Positions 35,220-43,682 of a stretch of 64,000 bases of DNA are shown one piece after another. Source of the DNA: JAFGNV01 sp964612485 (lineage in GTDB: Bacteria; Chloroflexota; Anaerolineae; 4572-78; J111); assembly GCA_964612485.1 (NCBI GenBank), contig CAZTFF010000003.1:124001-188000 (forward strand). Reading direction: 5' to 3'. Within the stretch, counting starts at the first letter, position 1; every line of letters begins with the position of its first letter. Under the pieces are notes generated by a model. The model saw only the letters and a program-made list of their open reading frames with translations, did not search any database and was not told the origin of the DNA. The translations under genes were made by a program, and so were the position numbers.

Positions 35220-35948
35220 ATGACCGTTACGCCCAAATTTTCGCTCAAAAATCTAACGTTATCCCTCTCTAATACATCCCCCATTCTAAAAGATATTTCC
35301 CTGGAGATTGCCCCGGGCCGGGTCACAACCGTGATTGGGCCCAGCGGTAGCGGTAAATCGAGCCTGTTACGCTGCCTCAACCGACTGTGGGAGCCTCCGG
35401 TTAACAGCGTCTTTTTGGAAGGCGTCGATATTACCACCATGGATGTTCTATCCCTGCGTCGGCGCGTGGGGATGTTATTCCAGACCGCCGCCCTGTTTGA
35501 AGGCACCATCGCCGACAATGTTTGTTACGGCCCCAGGCTGCACGGAGAAACTCTATCCACATCTCGGATCAATGAATTGATGGAGATGGCCAGCCTGGAA
35601 CCCTCGCTCCTTCAAAAACCTGCCGATGAATTATCCGGCGGGCAGGCCCAGCGGGTGGCCCTGGCCCGCGCCCTGGCCAACAACCCCGAGGTCCTGCTGC
35701 TGGATGAACCCACCAGCGCGCTGGACCCCGCCGCCACCCAGCGGGTTGAAGAAACCATCCTCCGGCTGCGCGATACATTGGAACTCACCGTGGTCTGGGT
35801 TTCGCACAGCATTGAACAAGTGAAACGAGTGGCCGACGAACTGGTGCTGCTGGTTGAAGGCGCCATTGCCGAAACCGGTTCGCCCGACCACCTGTTGTCC
35901 GGCCCCCACCGCCACCTGGTAGACGATTTTGCGGAAGGGAAATTATAA
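35220..35948 (+). CDS. fetA: FetA-type ABC ATPase
   Basis: This is a 242-residue soluble ATPase. Walker A GPSGSGKSS, Q-loop MLFQTAALF, signature LSGGQAQRVALARAL, Walker B LLLDEPTSALDP and H-loop VSHS are all canonical. On its own it resembles PstB-like ATPases. The permease 2 nt downstream is of the FetB/YbbM (UPF0014) family, so it is best called FetA. FetAB exports iron in E. coli; the metal here is inferred. Confidence 0.85.
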   Translation: MTVTPKFSLKNLTLSLSNTSPILKDISLEIAPGRVTTVIGPSGSGKSSLLRCLNRLWEPPVNSVFLEGVDITTMDVLSLRRRVGMLFQTAALFEGTIADNVCYGPRLHGETLSTSRINELMEMASLEPSLLQKPADELSGGQAQRVALARALANNPEVLLLDEPTSALDPAATQRVEETILRLRDTLELTVVWVSHSIEQVKRVADELVLLVEGAIAETGSPDHLLSGPHRHLVDDFAEGKL

Positions 35949-35950
35949 TC

Positions 35951-36754
35951 ATGATCGATCTTGTTGAATCGCTCAACTGGCTGCCCCGGATCGCCGGCTC
36001 GCTGCTGCTGGTAGGTATGGCGCTGGGCATCTCTCGCTGGCAAAAACTGGATATGGAAAAAGATGTGCTGATTGCCATTGTGCGGGCCTTCATCCAATTG
36101 ATCGCCATTGGCTACGCCCTGCAACTGATCTTCAACTCGGAAAGCCCCTTCTGGACGCTGCTGGTGATTGTAGTGATGGTGAGCGTAGCGGGGTACACCG
36201 CCGGACAGCGCGGTAAAAAAGTGCCCCACAGCCTGGGCGTGGCCACGCTATCGGTGGTAACGGGCACCACGCTGACGTTGGGGCTGCTCATTCTGCTCAA
36301 CGTATTTCCCTTTGAACCGCGCTTTATTATCCCTATTGCCGGCATGATCGTGGGCAACACCATGACCGTCACCGGGCTGGTCATGCTGCGCCTGCGCGAC
36401 GACATCAAACTGCAACGGGCCGAAATTGAAGCGGCGCTGGCCCTGGGCGCTACCCAACGCCAGGCCGTGGCCCTGCAAATGAAACGCGCCCTCACCACCG
36501 GAATGGCGCCCCTGGTAGACCGCACCAAAACCGTGGGGCTTATTTCGCTGCCCGGCGCCATGACCGGAATGATTTTGGCCGGCGCTTCGCCGCTGGAAGC
36601 GGTACAACTCCAGGTAATTGTGATGTATATGTTGATAGGCGCGGTCGCCTTTAGCGGCCTGGCCGCCACCATGCTCACCTATCGCCAATTTTTTACCCAT
36701 GCCCACCAACTTGTGCTGCACGATGAATCAGGCTCAAGCAAAACGCAAGTTTGA
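35951..36754 (+). CDS. fetB: FetB-type ABC permease (UPF0014/YbbM)
   Basis: This 267-residue membrane protein has about seven helices. The family's marker segments are visible: AFIQLIAIGYALQ, IVGNTMTVTGLVMLRLRDD, EAALALGATQRQAV and a LISLPGAMTGMILAGASPLEAVQLQ region. It follows fetA by 2 nt, consistent with a two-gene iron or metal export unit. Confidence 0.9.
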   Translation: MIDLVESLNWLPRIAGSLLLVGMALGISRWQKLDMEKDVLIAIVRAFIQLIAIGYALQLIFNSESPFWTLLVIVVMVSVAGYTAGQRGKKVPHSLGVATLSVVTGTTLTLGLLILLNVFPFEPRFIIPIAGMIVGNTMTVTGLVMLRLRDDIKLQRAEIEAALALGATQRQAVALQMKRALTTGMAPLVDRTKTVGLISLPGAMTGMILAGASPLEAVQLQVIVMYMLIGAVAFSGLAATMLTYRQFFTHAHQLVLHDESGSSKTQV

Positions 36755-36786
36755 CACCCGCCCCGGCCTGAGTTAAACTGGCCGCC

Positions 36787-38148
36787 ATGATCACTTTTTA
36801 TCTCACCCGACTGCTGCCTGGTGTCGGACTCATTTTCTTTTTGCTGGGATGTACAGCGCCCACCCCGCCGGCGTCGCCAACACCGCCGGCATCACCAATG
36901 CCACCGGCCACGCTCACGCCGGTTCCGGCCCAGGCTGTTGATCCCTCGCCCCAGCCCACGTTAACCCCAACCCGCCGCCCGCGTCCCACAGCCATGCCGG
37001 GGGCCACTACCATCACTGTTTGGACGAATTTACCCACCGCCCAAACCGAGTTTCTGGCCCGAACCGTTGAAAGTTTTCAGACAGACTTTCCACAATACAC
37101 GGTTTTGCTTCAACATTACAACACGCCGGAACAATTTATGGGCTTGCTGGCCACGGAAGAGGCCCGTTTTGACGTGGCGCTGGTATCGCCGGGGCTGCTG
37201 GCCGACTTGTGGGCGAGTGAAAAAATCGCGCCGATGTCTGATTTTTTCCCGGCCAGTTTTATCAACGATTTCATCAGCGTGACCCTGGTGGGCGCCAGCC
37301 GGGATCAGGAGTTGTGGGGATTGGCGGACACCGCCGGATTTCACCTGCTGCTGTTTTTCAATCGAGATATAGTTGACACCCCGCCCGCCACCACCGAAGA
37401 ATTGGCGGAATTGGCTCAGTCTTTAACCGGCGGCGAAAGTTCGCCCGATTCAACGCAGTGGGGATTAGCGGTCAACAGTTACGACCCGCTCTGGGTGGTG
37501 CCCTGGCTGGCGCCTTACGGCGGCTGGCTTACGGACGAGGCAGGGACCCCCACCCTGAACACCCCGGCCATGGAAGCGGCGCTCACCCTATTTTTGGGCT
37601 GGCAAGGGCGCTTGACCGGCATCGCGCCCGTGGCCGCTTACCAGGAAAACCGGGAACGATTTCTGAACGGCGATATTGCCATGTTCATCGACGGGGAATG
37701 GACCATTGGCGAACTGGCCCGAACGGATAAAATAAATTGGGGCGTGACCCAGTTGCCCCAGGTTGGCAAACCCGGCGAAAGCCAACCGGCAGCCCCGCTA
37801 ATTCTGGCTCGCTACTGGGTGATCGGACGGGACGCCGCCGGAGATCGGGCATTGGCGTCTGCCACATTTTTGGAGTATATTACGCATCCCAAACAACAAC
37901 TGGCCCGAACCGTGGCGTTTGGGCTGCTGCCCACCCGGGTGAGCGCGCTGGATGATATGGTGATTGTCAACGACTCGGCCCTGCGCGCCAGCATCAACCA
38001 GATGCAAGCCGGGCGCGCCCTGCCGTTGGGCGTCAATGCCAACGCCCTGCTCGATGCGATGCGTGAGCCTTTCCAAAAAATGATAGCTGGCGAATTAACA
38101 CCGCAAGAAGCCGCCGAACAAATGGAATTAAACATGGAGGATAAGTAG
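36787..38148 (+). CDS. Extracellular solute-binding lipoprotein (family 1, sugar type)
   Basis: This is a 453-residue lipoprotein with lipobox FFLLGCTAP (Cys about 22) and a Pro/Thr-rich linker built from repeated TPPASP units (about 25-70). The binding domain has ITVWTNLPTAQTEFL, VALVSPGLLADLWA, a GDIAMFIDGEWTIGEL hinge motif and ATFLEYITHPKQQLA, all typical of MalE-like proteins. No permease or ATPase is adjacent. No clear ribosome site precedes the ATG, which lies 32 nt after fetB. Ligand unknown. Confidence 0.87.
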   Translation: MITFYLTRLLPGVGLIFFLLGCTAPTPPASPTPPASPMPPATLTPVPAQAVDPSPQPTLTPTRRPRPTAMPGATTITVWTNLPTAQTEFLARTVESFQTDFPQYTVLLQHYNTPEQFMGLLATEEARFDVALVSPGLLADLWASEKIAPMSDFFPASFINDFISVTLVGASRDQELWGLADTAGFHLLLFFNRDIVDTPPATTEELAELAQSLTGGESSPDSTQWGLAVNSYDPLWVVPWLAPYGGWLTDEAGTPTLNTPAMEAALTLFLGWQGRLTGIAPVAAYQENRERFLNGDIAMFIDGEWTIGELARTDKINWGVTQLPQVGKPGESQPAAPLILARYWVIGRDAAGDRALASATFLEYITHPKQQLARTVAFGLLPTRVSALDDMVIVNDSALRASINQMQAGRALPLGVNANALLDAMREPFQKMIAGELTPQEAAEQMELNMEDK

Positions 38149-38149
38149 A

Positions 38150-38524
38150 TTGACGAGTCAAGATCAGTTGCTTGATTGGAATACAAACCCAATTGATACC
38201 CTCTGGAGCCTGGCCATGCTGCCCAAATTCACCTGCAATCATTGCGGTTACGAAATTGATCCTGATTGGGAGAAATTAAGCGTGGATGAGATCCGGCTTC
38301 GGGCGCAAACCACCTATGCCGCGCTGGGCAACGAAGTGCCGTTTGACATTGCCGAAGCAGAGTATATTCGCTACACGAAGGGCGCGATCAAAAAAACACC
38401 GCTGGCCAACCGCATCTCCAATGTGATCAAAGCCATGCGGCGAGAGGCCAATTACCTGGATGAATCCGCGCCTTGCCCCCACTGCCGTTCAACCGAACGC
38501 ACCCGCATTTCACCGGAGCGGTAG
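38150..38524 (+). CDS. Small zinc-ribbon protein
   Basis: This is a 124-residue soluble protein with two Cys pairs, CNHCG near residue 30 and CPHC near residue 113, that could form one zinc ribbon. The nominal start is TTG 38150 with GGAGGA 9 nt upstream; ATG 38216 is an alternative that would give 102 residues. It begins 1 nt after the binding-protein stop, so the two are probably co-transcribed. Its end overlaps the convergent membrane-protein gene by 15 nt. Family not recognised. Confidence 0.65.
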   Translation: MTSQDQLLDWNTNPIDTLWSLAMLPKFTCNHCGYEIDPDWEKLSVDEIRLRAQTTYAALGNEVPFDIAEAEYIRYTKGAIKKTPLANRISNVIKAMRREANYLDESAPCPHCRSTERTRISPER

Positions 38525-40429
38525 TATAACCTCACCCAAATTCTCAAAACCGGCCTCCGTGGAACGATAGACCACAATTTGCACCGCATCAGGTTCAACC
38601 CCTGCCGGCAGCGCCAGTCCGTAAACATCCCGCACAATTTCGCCCGGCTGCCAACGGCTGGTAGGATAAATGTTCCACACCGGTTGGTGATCTTGAATGG
38701 CCGGTTCCCCTTCAACAAAAATCATTTGTCCCCCGGCCAACGGGCGCACCGACATCGTATAATCCGCGGTGAGCGGGGATTCTGCCTGCCAGTACAGCGC
38801 GATTTGCCAGGTTGGGGCGGGAGCGAGCCATTCCCAACCGGCCAGTGTCAGACTATCGCCTGAGCTTTCTCCGGCGGGAAGGGTAAGGTGGGATGGCGTG
38901 GCCGTGTCCGGTAGTTTCTGGTGCGGCGCGGCGGAGAGTTCAATAAGCTGCATGCCCCATGCCTGGGGATGCCTTCCGATCACAGTATCGGGGGCTGCCG
39001 TAACCGCCTGTCGAGAGATGTAGATATTGGCCTCAGGTGCGCTGGGCGGCAGGCGCACCGATCCTGCATCGACAGGATAAAAATCCCCAACTTTCCAAAC
39101 TGTGGTGAGATATTGCAGCGCCACTCTCTCCTGAAAATCGCCCGAAATCACGGCGGGGGGGCGGGGATGATCGGCCAAAAGCCGCCGGCCCGGCTCCAGC
39201 CCGGTATCGACGGCCAGGTTGGATTGATCGGCCCGCGCAAAATTGGTCGCCAGCCGGTAGATCACCAGCCCGATGAGACACATTAGTACCAGCGCCAGCG
39301 CAGATCGATACCGGCGTGTCTGCGCTCCACCAAGCCGTGGGCCGATGACGTCAAGCAGTTGGCTCAACCCCGCGCCAAAACCGATCACAAAGATGGGATA
39401 GGCCGGAATGATCACCTGGAACCAGTTGCCAAAACGGTAGCCCCATGAAAAAATAAAATAGATCACCAGAGTGCTGTACAAAAATATCGCCCGGCGGCGG
39501 CCCAGAAAAGCCAGCCCCACCAGTCCCCCGGCAAACACCAGCCAGGTCAATTCCTGCCACATCAACCAGGGGAATTCAGCGGTAAAAAAGTTATTGAGGG
39601 TTAAACCCGGCGCCAATTCGTCGCGCCCTTGTTGAATGGTCAGAAATTGCACAAACCAGGCCCACGCGCTGGGCCATTCGCCCTCGCCGCGCCATTCGGG
39701 GCGCTGCGCCCCGCGAAGATAAATATAGGCATAACTAAGCAAGGGGAGCAGAGCCAATCCAACGGCGGCCAGCGCCAGTTTAACTTGTTTAAGATAGGTC
39801 AACAAAAAAATCTGCCGCCTGTCTGAATCCCAACGGAAAAAGATGAACCACAACAAGGGCGGCAGGATGAACAGGGTGGTCAACATGTTGGCCAGCATGG
39901 TGCCGCTCACCAGGGCCATCGCCAACAGCCAGGCGGGGCGGGGGTGTTCGTCCCACCGAAAGGCCAGCCAGATCAGCAGCAAGGTTTGGAATACCGCGCT
40001 GGTATATTGCTCGGTGGTCACACTGTAATACCAGAAAAAGTAAGTGACGGCGTAAAACAAGGACAGCAAAAATGCCAGCGGCCAGCGCGGATGGGTTACC
40101 CGGAGCAAAATCAGATACAATATCCCCAAGGAGGCCACCGCCCACAGGGTCGAATAAAGGGAGAGGATTTGGATGGGGTTGAAGGCCCAGCCCAACACCG
40201 CCCGCCCCACCCGAAACCAAAGCCAGCCGCCCATGGTATAGAGCGGATAGCCCGGCGCATTGCTGGGGCGCGCTTCAACCTGGGCATATTGGTGGGTAAT
40301 TAAATCGCCGCCGGTCAGTTCATCGGGGCGCAGGCCGTTGTCGAGCGTGGCCAGGTATAACACCAGGGCAGCAATCAACACGACAATCCCGGCCCAGGTA
40401 CGTAAATTCAAAGGTTTGTGGATACTCAT
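38510..40429 (-). CDS. Large membrane protein, DUF2723/GT39-like glycosyltransferase
   Basis: ATG 40429 gives 639 residues. An Asp near the first membrane helix followed by a TGGDLITHQY loop and a GYPLYTMGGWLW segment match DUF2723/protein-O-mannosyltransferase-like proteins that use lipid-linked sugars. About 11-12 membrane helices span residues 10-400, followed by a soluble C-terminal region of about 230 residues. The frame stays open to 40711 through a dispersed repeat, but that part is not coding. Substrate unknown. Confidence 0.75.
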   Translation of the reverse strand: MSIHKPLNLRTWAGIVVLIAALVLYLATLDNGLRPDELTGGDLITHQYAQVEARPSNAPGYPLYTMGGWLWFRVGRAVLGWAFNPIQILSLYSTLWAVASLGILYLILLRVTHPRWPLAFLLSLFYAVTYFFWYYSVTTEQYTSAVFQTLLLIWLAFRWDEHPRPAWLLAMALVSGTMLANMLTTLFILPPLLWFIFFRWDSDRRQIFLLTYLKQVKLALAAVGLALLPLLSYAYIYLRGAQRPEWRGEGEWPSAWAWFVQFLTIQQGRDELAPGLTLNNFFTAEFPWLMWQELTWLVFAGGLVGLAFLGRRRAIFLYSTLVIYFIFSWGYRFGNWFQVIIPAYPIFVIGFGAGLSQLLDVIGPRLGGAQTRRYRSALALVLMCLIGLVIYRLATNFARADQSNLAVDTGLEPGRRLLADHPRPPAVISGDFQERVALQYLTTVWKVGDFYPVDAGSVRLPPSAPEANIYISRQAVTAAPDTVIGRHPQAWGMQLIELSAAPHQKLPDTATPSHLTLPAGESSGDSLTLAGWEWLAPAPTWQIALYWQAESPLTADYTMSVRPLAGGQMIFVEGEPAIQDHQPVWNIYPTSRWQPGEIVRDVYGLALPAGVEPDAVQIVVYRSTEAGFENLGEVILPLR

Positions 40430-40789
40430 CGTCAGGTAACTCACAGCGCAAAGTCGTGTATTTAATCCAAAGCAGAGTTGGTTGAGTTTGTCGAAACCAA
40501 CGGTCTTCGACAGGCTCAGACCTCGTTCCCCCAAAATATCGGGAAGATACCAAGATTCCGCAAAACGCAGGCTACTATAACAAAGAGCGCATGCTTTGTC
40601 AACAAACGATTCACCTGGCTTTAAGGGAGTTGCAGGAAAATAGGCGCAAAAGGTCGAGTTCTCGACAAGTTTTCCGGCGATTTTGACAGATTTATCAGTC
40701 CCGGATACCATAGGCTAGAATAATTATGAATTGTGGATTACAAACACCATTAGTATTCACAATCAACAATTTTCCCAAGTGAGTTTAGT
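40430..40789. repeat. Intergenic region with dispersed 94-bp repeat, copy 2 (inverted)
   Basis: Positions 40455-40551 are an inverted, more diverged copy of the element at 25704 and 43443; the internal TTTGTCGAAACC...GGTCTTCGACAGG hairpin is intact. The remaining 240 nt are AT-rich with no gene or convincing promoter. Confidence 0.7.
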
Positions 40790-41764
40790 GTGAGCAATTA
40801 TTCAGAAACACCCGAAATCCAATCCGCACCATCATTTCAGACCAAATTGTGGCAAATCGTTGGGCTGCTTCTGATCGCCGGCGGCCTGCTGGTGATGGCC
40901 TGGGGCGGCTGGATGTTTTACCGGCAACAAGCGGAACTCTACAACCCACCCGCCCCAATTGTTGATTCGTCTGCCGTTGAGGTAGCGGAGGTTATCAATT
41001 CGCCCTCCCCCCAACCCCAGCCGTCGCCTACGGAACCGGCAGCCGGGGCGGCAAGTACCAATGATCCTGCTGATATTTCCACGCCAACCCCCGGCCCGAT
41101 CAATCAGACCGAAACGGCTGAGCCAACACCGCCGCCTGAGCCGTCTATCGACGCGGAAGCGGTGGCAGGTGAAGAAGAGACCGCGCTCCAACCGACCAAT
41201 TTTAATACGGACGATGTTCCCTCCCTGGCCGATAATCCGCTGCTGGTGGTTGAAGATGTGGACGAGCAGATAGAAGTTCCGGCCCTGGAATCGGAACCCG
41301 TTCCAGAGGCGGCAGTCTCGCCCCCTACCCGGATTGTGGCCGAAAGCATCAATTTGGATACTGAGGTTGTTGAAACCGGCTGGCAAACCCGCGAGCAGGA
41401 CGGCGTGCTGCAAAACGTCTGGGTGGTGGCCGATTATGCGGCGGGCTGGCACAAAAACTCGGCGCTGCCGGGCCAAGGCGGGAACGTGGTGCTTTCCGGG
41501 CATCACAATATCAAGGGCGAGGTCTTCCGGTATATTGTTGACTTAGAAGTTGGCGACACCATCACCCTATTTGCCGGCGATCAGAGCTACGAGTACGTTG
41601 TCAATGATAAATTCATTGTCAAAGACAAAGGCGAACCGGATTCGGTGCGGCAGGCCAACGCCCGCTGGATTGGCCCCTTCAACGAAGAACGCCTGACCCT
41701 GGTTACATGCTGGCCCTATAACAGCAATACCCACCGGGTCATTGTGATAGCCAGACCGCTGTAA
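40790..41764 (+). CDS. Sortase (class D/E-like)
   Basis: This 324-residue protein starts with GTG 40790. One membrane helix (about 22-48) precedes a long Pro/Glu-rich linker (50-180). The C-terminal sortase domain has the catalytic trio: His238 in LSGHHN, Cys307 in LVTCWPY and an Arg in THRVIVIA. Such enzymes join LPxTG-like proteins to the cell wall. No substrate with an LPxTG tail is encoded in the window. Subclass assignment is tentative. Confidence 0.88.
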   Translation: MSNYSETPEIQSAPSFQTKLWQIVGLLLIAGGLLVMAWGGWMFYRQQAELYNPPAPIVDSSAVEVAEVINSPSPQPQPSPTEPAAGAASTNDPADISTPTPGPINQTETAEPTPPPEPSIDAEAVAGEEETALQPTNFNTDDVPSLADNPLLVVEDVDEQIEVPALESEPVPEAAVSPPTRIVAESINLDTEVVETGWQTREQDGVLQNVWVVADYAAGWHKNSALPGQGGNVVLSGHHNIKGEVFRYIVDLEVGDTITLFAGDQSYEYVVNDKFIVKDKGEPDSVRQANARWIGPFNEERLTLVTCWPYNSNTHRVIVIARPL

Positions 41765-41876
41765 TCTTCCCACGACCCTGCGATGTTGCGCAAAATTCCC
41801 AACCGGCATATCATGGCCCCTATGGCAGCCAACACTTCGCACCACTTTAAAACCCAAAACTTTATCGGGGCAGACA

Positions 41877-42653
41877 ATGCGTTTCAGACCCTGTATTGAT
41901 CTGCGAAACGGCCGGGTCGTCCAAATCGTCGGCAGCTCCTTAAAAGATGGCGATCATTCGGACGCCGTAACCAACTTTGAAACCGAACGTTCCCCGGCAG
42001 ATTACGCCCGCATGTACCAGGCCGACCGGCTGACCGGCGGGCATGTAATTGCCCTGGGGCCGGGTAATCAGCAGGCGGCCCTCACCGCCCTTGCTGCTTA
42101 CCCCGGCGGGCTGCAAATGGGCGGCGGCATTACGCCCGATAACGCCCGGCACTATCTGGAGGCCGGAGCCAGCCACATCATTGTCACTTCCTACGTTTTT
42201 CGGGATGGGGCGGTGGACCTGGAACGGCTGAAAGAGCTGGCAGCCATCGTGGGGAAAGAGCGGCTGGTATTAGACCTGAGCTGCCGGCGGCGAAACAACG
42301 ATTTTTGGGTCGTCACCAATCGCTGGCAGCAATTTACCGAGGTGCGAATCAGCCCGCAAACGCTGGCCTGGCTGTCGGACTATTGTGCTGAATTTCTGGT
42401 ACACGGTGTTGATGTGGAAGGCACGCGCGTAGGGATTGATGAAACATTGGTGAAAAATCTGGGCGAATGGGCACCCATTCCCGTTACCTACGCCGGCGGC
42501 GCAAAAACATTGGCCGATCTCGACCGGGTAGAAGCCCTGGGCCGGGGAAAGGTTGATTTGACCATCGGCAGCGCCCTGGATATTTTTGGCGGCGAGGTCA
42601 AGTACCGGGATGTGGTTGCCTGGCAGCGGCAGCAGAAATCAGAAAATTTGTAA
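41877..42653 (+). CDS. Eukaryote-type HisA (phosphoribosylformimino-AICAR isomerase, HIS6-like)
   Basis: This 258-residue TIM-barrel protein resembles the HIS6 isomerase of fungi and plants more than bacterial HisA. The marker segments are CIDLRNGRVVQIVG, GHVIALGPGNQQA, HIIVTSYVF, LVLDLSCRR and, near the end, YAGGAKTLADLDRV followed by GKVDLTIGSALDIFGG. It would catalyse the fourth step of histidine synthesis. No other his gene is nearby. Assignment is by motif comparison from memory. Confidence 0.82.
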   Translation: MRFRPCIDLRNGRVVQIVGSSLKDGDHSDAVTNFETERSPADYARMYQADRLTGGHVIALGPGNQQAALTALAAYPGGLQMGGGITPDNARHYLEAGASHIIVTSYVFRDGAVDLERLKELAAIVGKERLVLDLSCRRRNNDFWVVTNRWQQFTEVRISPQTLAWLSDYCAEFLVHGVDVEGTRVGIDETLVKNLGEWAPIPVTYAGGAKTLADLDRVEALGRGKVDLTIGSALDIFGGEVKYRDVVAWQRQQKSENL

Positions 42654-42702
42654 ACATTTTACCGAATCGAACCGGTGAATTATTAGTTTTTGGAGGATAC
42701 CT

Positions 42703-43434
42703 ATGCTTAACTTACCCCGTGTAACCATCTGGAACGAGTTTCGGCACGAAAAGAACAATCCCAAAGTAGCCGAAATTTACCCCGACGGCATCCACCAGGC
42801 CCTGGCCCAACACCTGCAAGAAAAAGGATTTACCACCCAAACCGCCACCTTACACCAACCCGAACACGGCCTGACCGAAGCCGTGCTGGCCCAAACCGAT
42901 GTGCTCATCTGGTGGGGCCATATGGCCCACAACGAGGTTGATGATGAGATTGTTGGCCGGGTCCATAAAAAAATTCTGGAAGACGGGCTGGGGTTGATTG
43001 TGCTGCATTCCGGCCACGTTTCCAAAATTTTCCGCCGCTTGATGGGCACCTCCTGCAATCTCAAATGGCGCGAAGCCAACGAAAAAGAACGTATCTGGGT
43101 GGTTGAACCGGGCCATCCGATTGCCGCCGACCTGGATGAGTATTTTGAAATCCCCCAGGCCGAAATGTACGGCGAACATTTTGATATTCCCGCTCCAGAT
43201 GCGCTGGTGCTGGTCAGTTGGTTTCAGGGCGGCGAGATTTTCCGCAGCGGCTGTTGTTACCACCGTGGGCGCGGGAAAATCTTCTACTTCCGGCCCGGCC
43301 ACGAAACCTATCCCATCTTCCACCAGCCCGAAGTGATCCAGGTGATTGCCAATGCGGCCAAATGGGCCGCGCCGGTTGAGGGGCCACAAGTAAAGTTTGG
43401 CAATTATCCCACGCCCCTGGAAAAGCTGGATTGA
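42703..43434 (+). CDS. ThuA-like protein (trehalose-utilisation domain)
   Basis: This 243-residue cytoplasmic protein has the class I glutamine-amidotransferase-like fold of the ThuA family: VTIWNEFRHEK, TDVLIWWGHMAH, LIVLHSGHVSKIF and RGRGKIFYFRPGHETYP. ThuA-type proteins act in sugar (trehalose or disaccharide) catabolism, but the reaction is not settled. GGAGGATACC precedes the ATG. It lies 49 nt after the HisA-like gene. Its C-terminus is followed directly by a dispersed repeat. Confidence 0.85.
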   Translation: MLNLPRVTIWNEFRHEKNNPKVAEIYPDGIHQALAQHLQEKGFTTQTATLHQPEHGLTEAVLAQTDVLIWWGHMAHNEVDDEIVGRVHKKILEDGLGLIVLHSGHVSKIFRRLMGTSCNLKWREANEKERIWVVEPGHPIAADLDEYFEIPQAEMYGEHFDIPAPDALVLVSWFQGGEIFRSGCCYHRGRGKIFYFRPGHETYPIFHQPEVIQVIANAAKWAAPVEGPQVKFGNYPTPLEKLD

Positions 43435-43442
43435 ACGCATCT

Positions 43443-43536
43443 TCTCAATATTTCGGGGGAACGAGGTCTGAACCTGCCAAAGATCGTTGGTTTCGACAAG
43501 CTCAACCAACTCTGCCCCAGTTTATTGAGACGGTAC
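43443..43536. repeat. Dispersed 94-bp repeat, copy 3
   Basis: Same length and order as the copy at 25704-25797, with intact ends TCTCAATA and TATTGAGA and an internal hairpin around GGTTTCGAC. The remaining 43537-43682 is AT-rich leader of the cyclase gene with no obvious structure. Confidence 0.75.
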
Positions 43537-43682
43537 GATGAAACCTCATAAAAACCCAATTTACAGCCAAAGATTTGTAATCACATTGTAACCCGGCAAA
43601 CACCAATTCCGTGATAAACTTATCATGAACAAATTGTCCGTCTACCTGTACCGGCTATCGACAACTCACGGAGGCAGGTCCC

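Noticed and set aside
40430..40711. N-terminal extension of the large membrane protein
   Set aside because: The frame stays open only because it crosses a dispersed repeat that also occurs in intergenic DNA elsewhere; the ATG at 40429 fits the family start.
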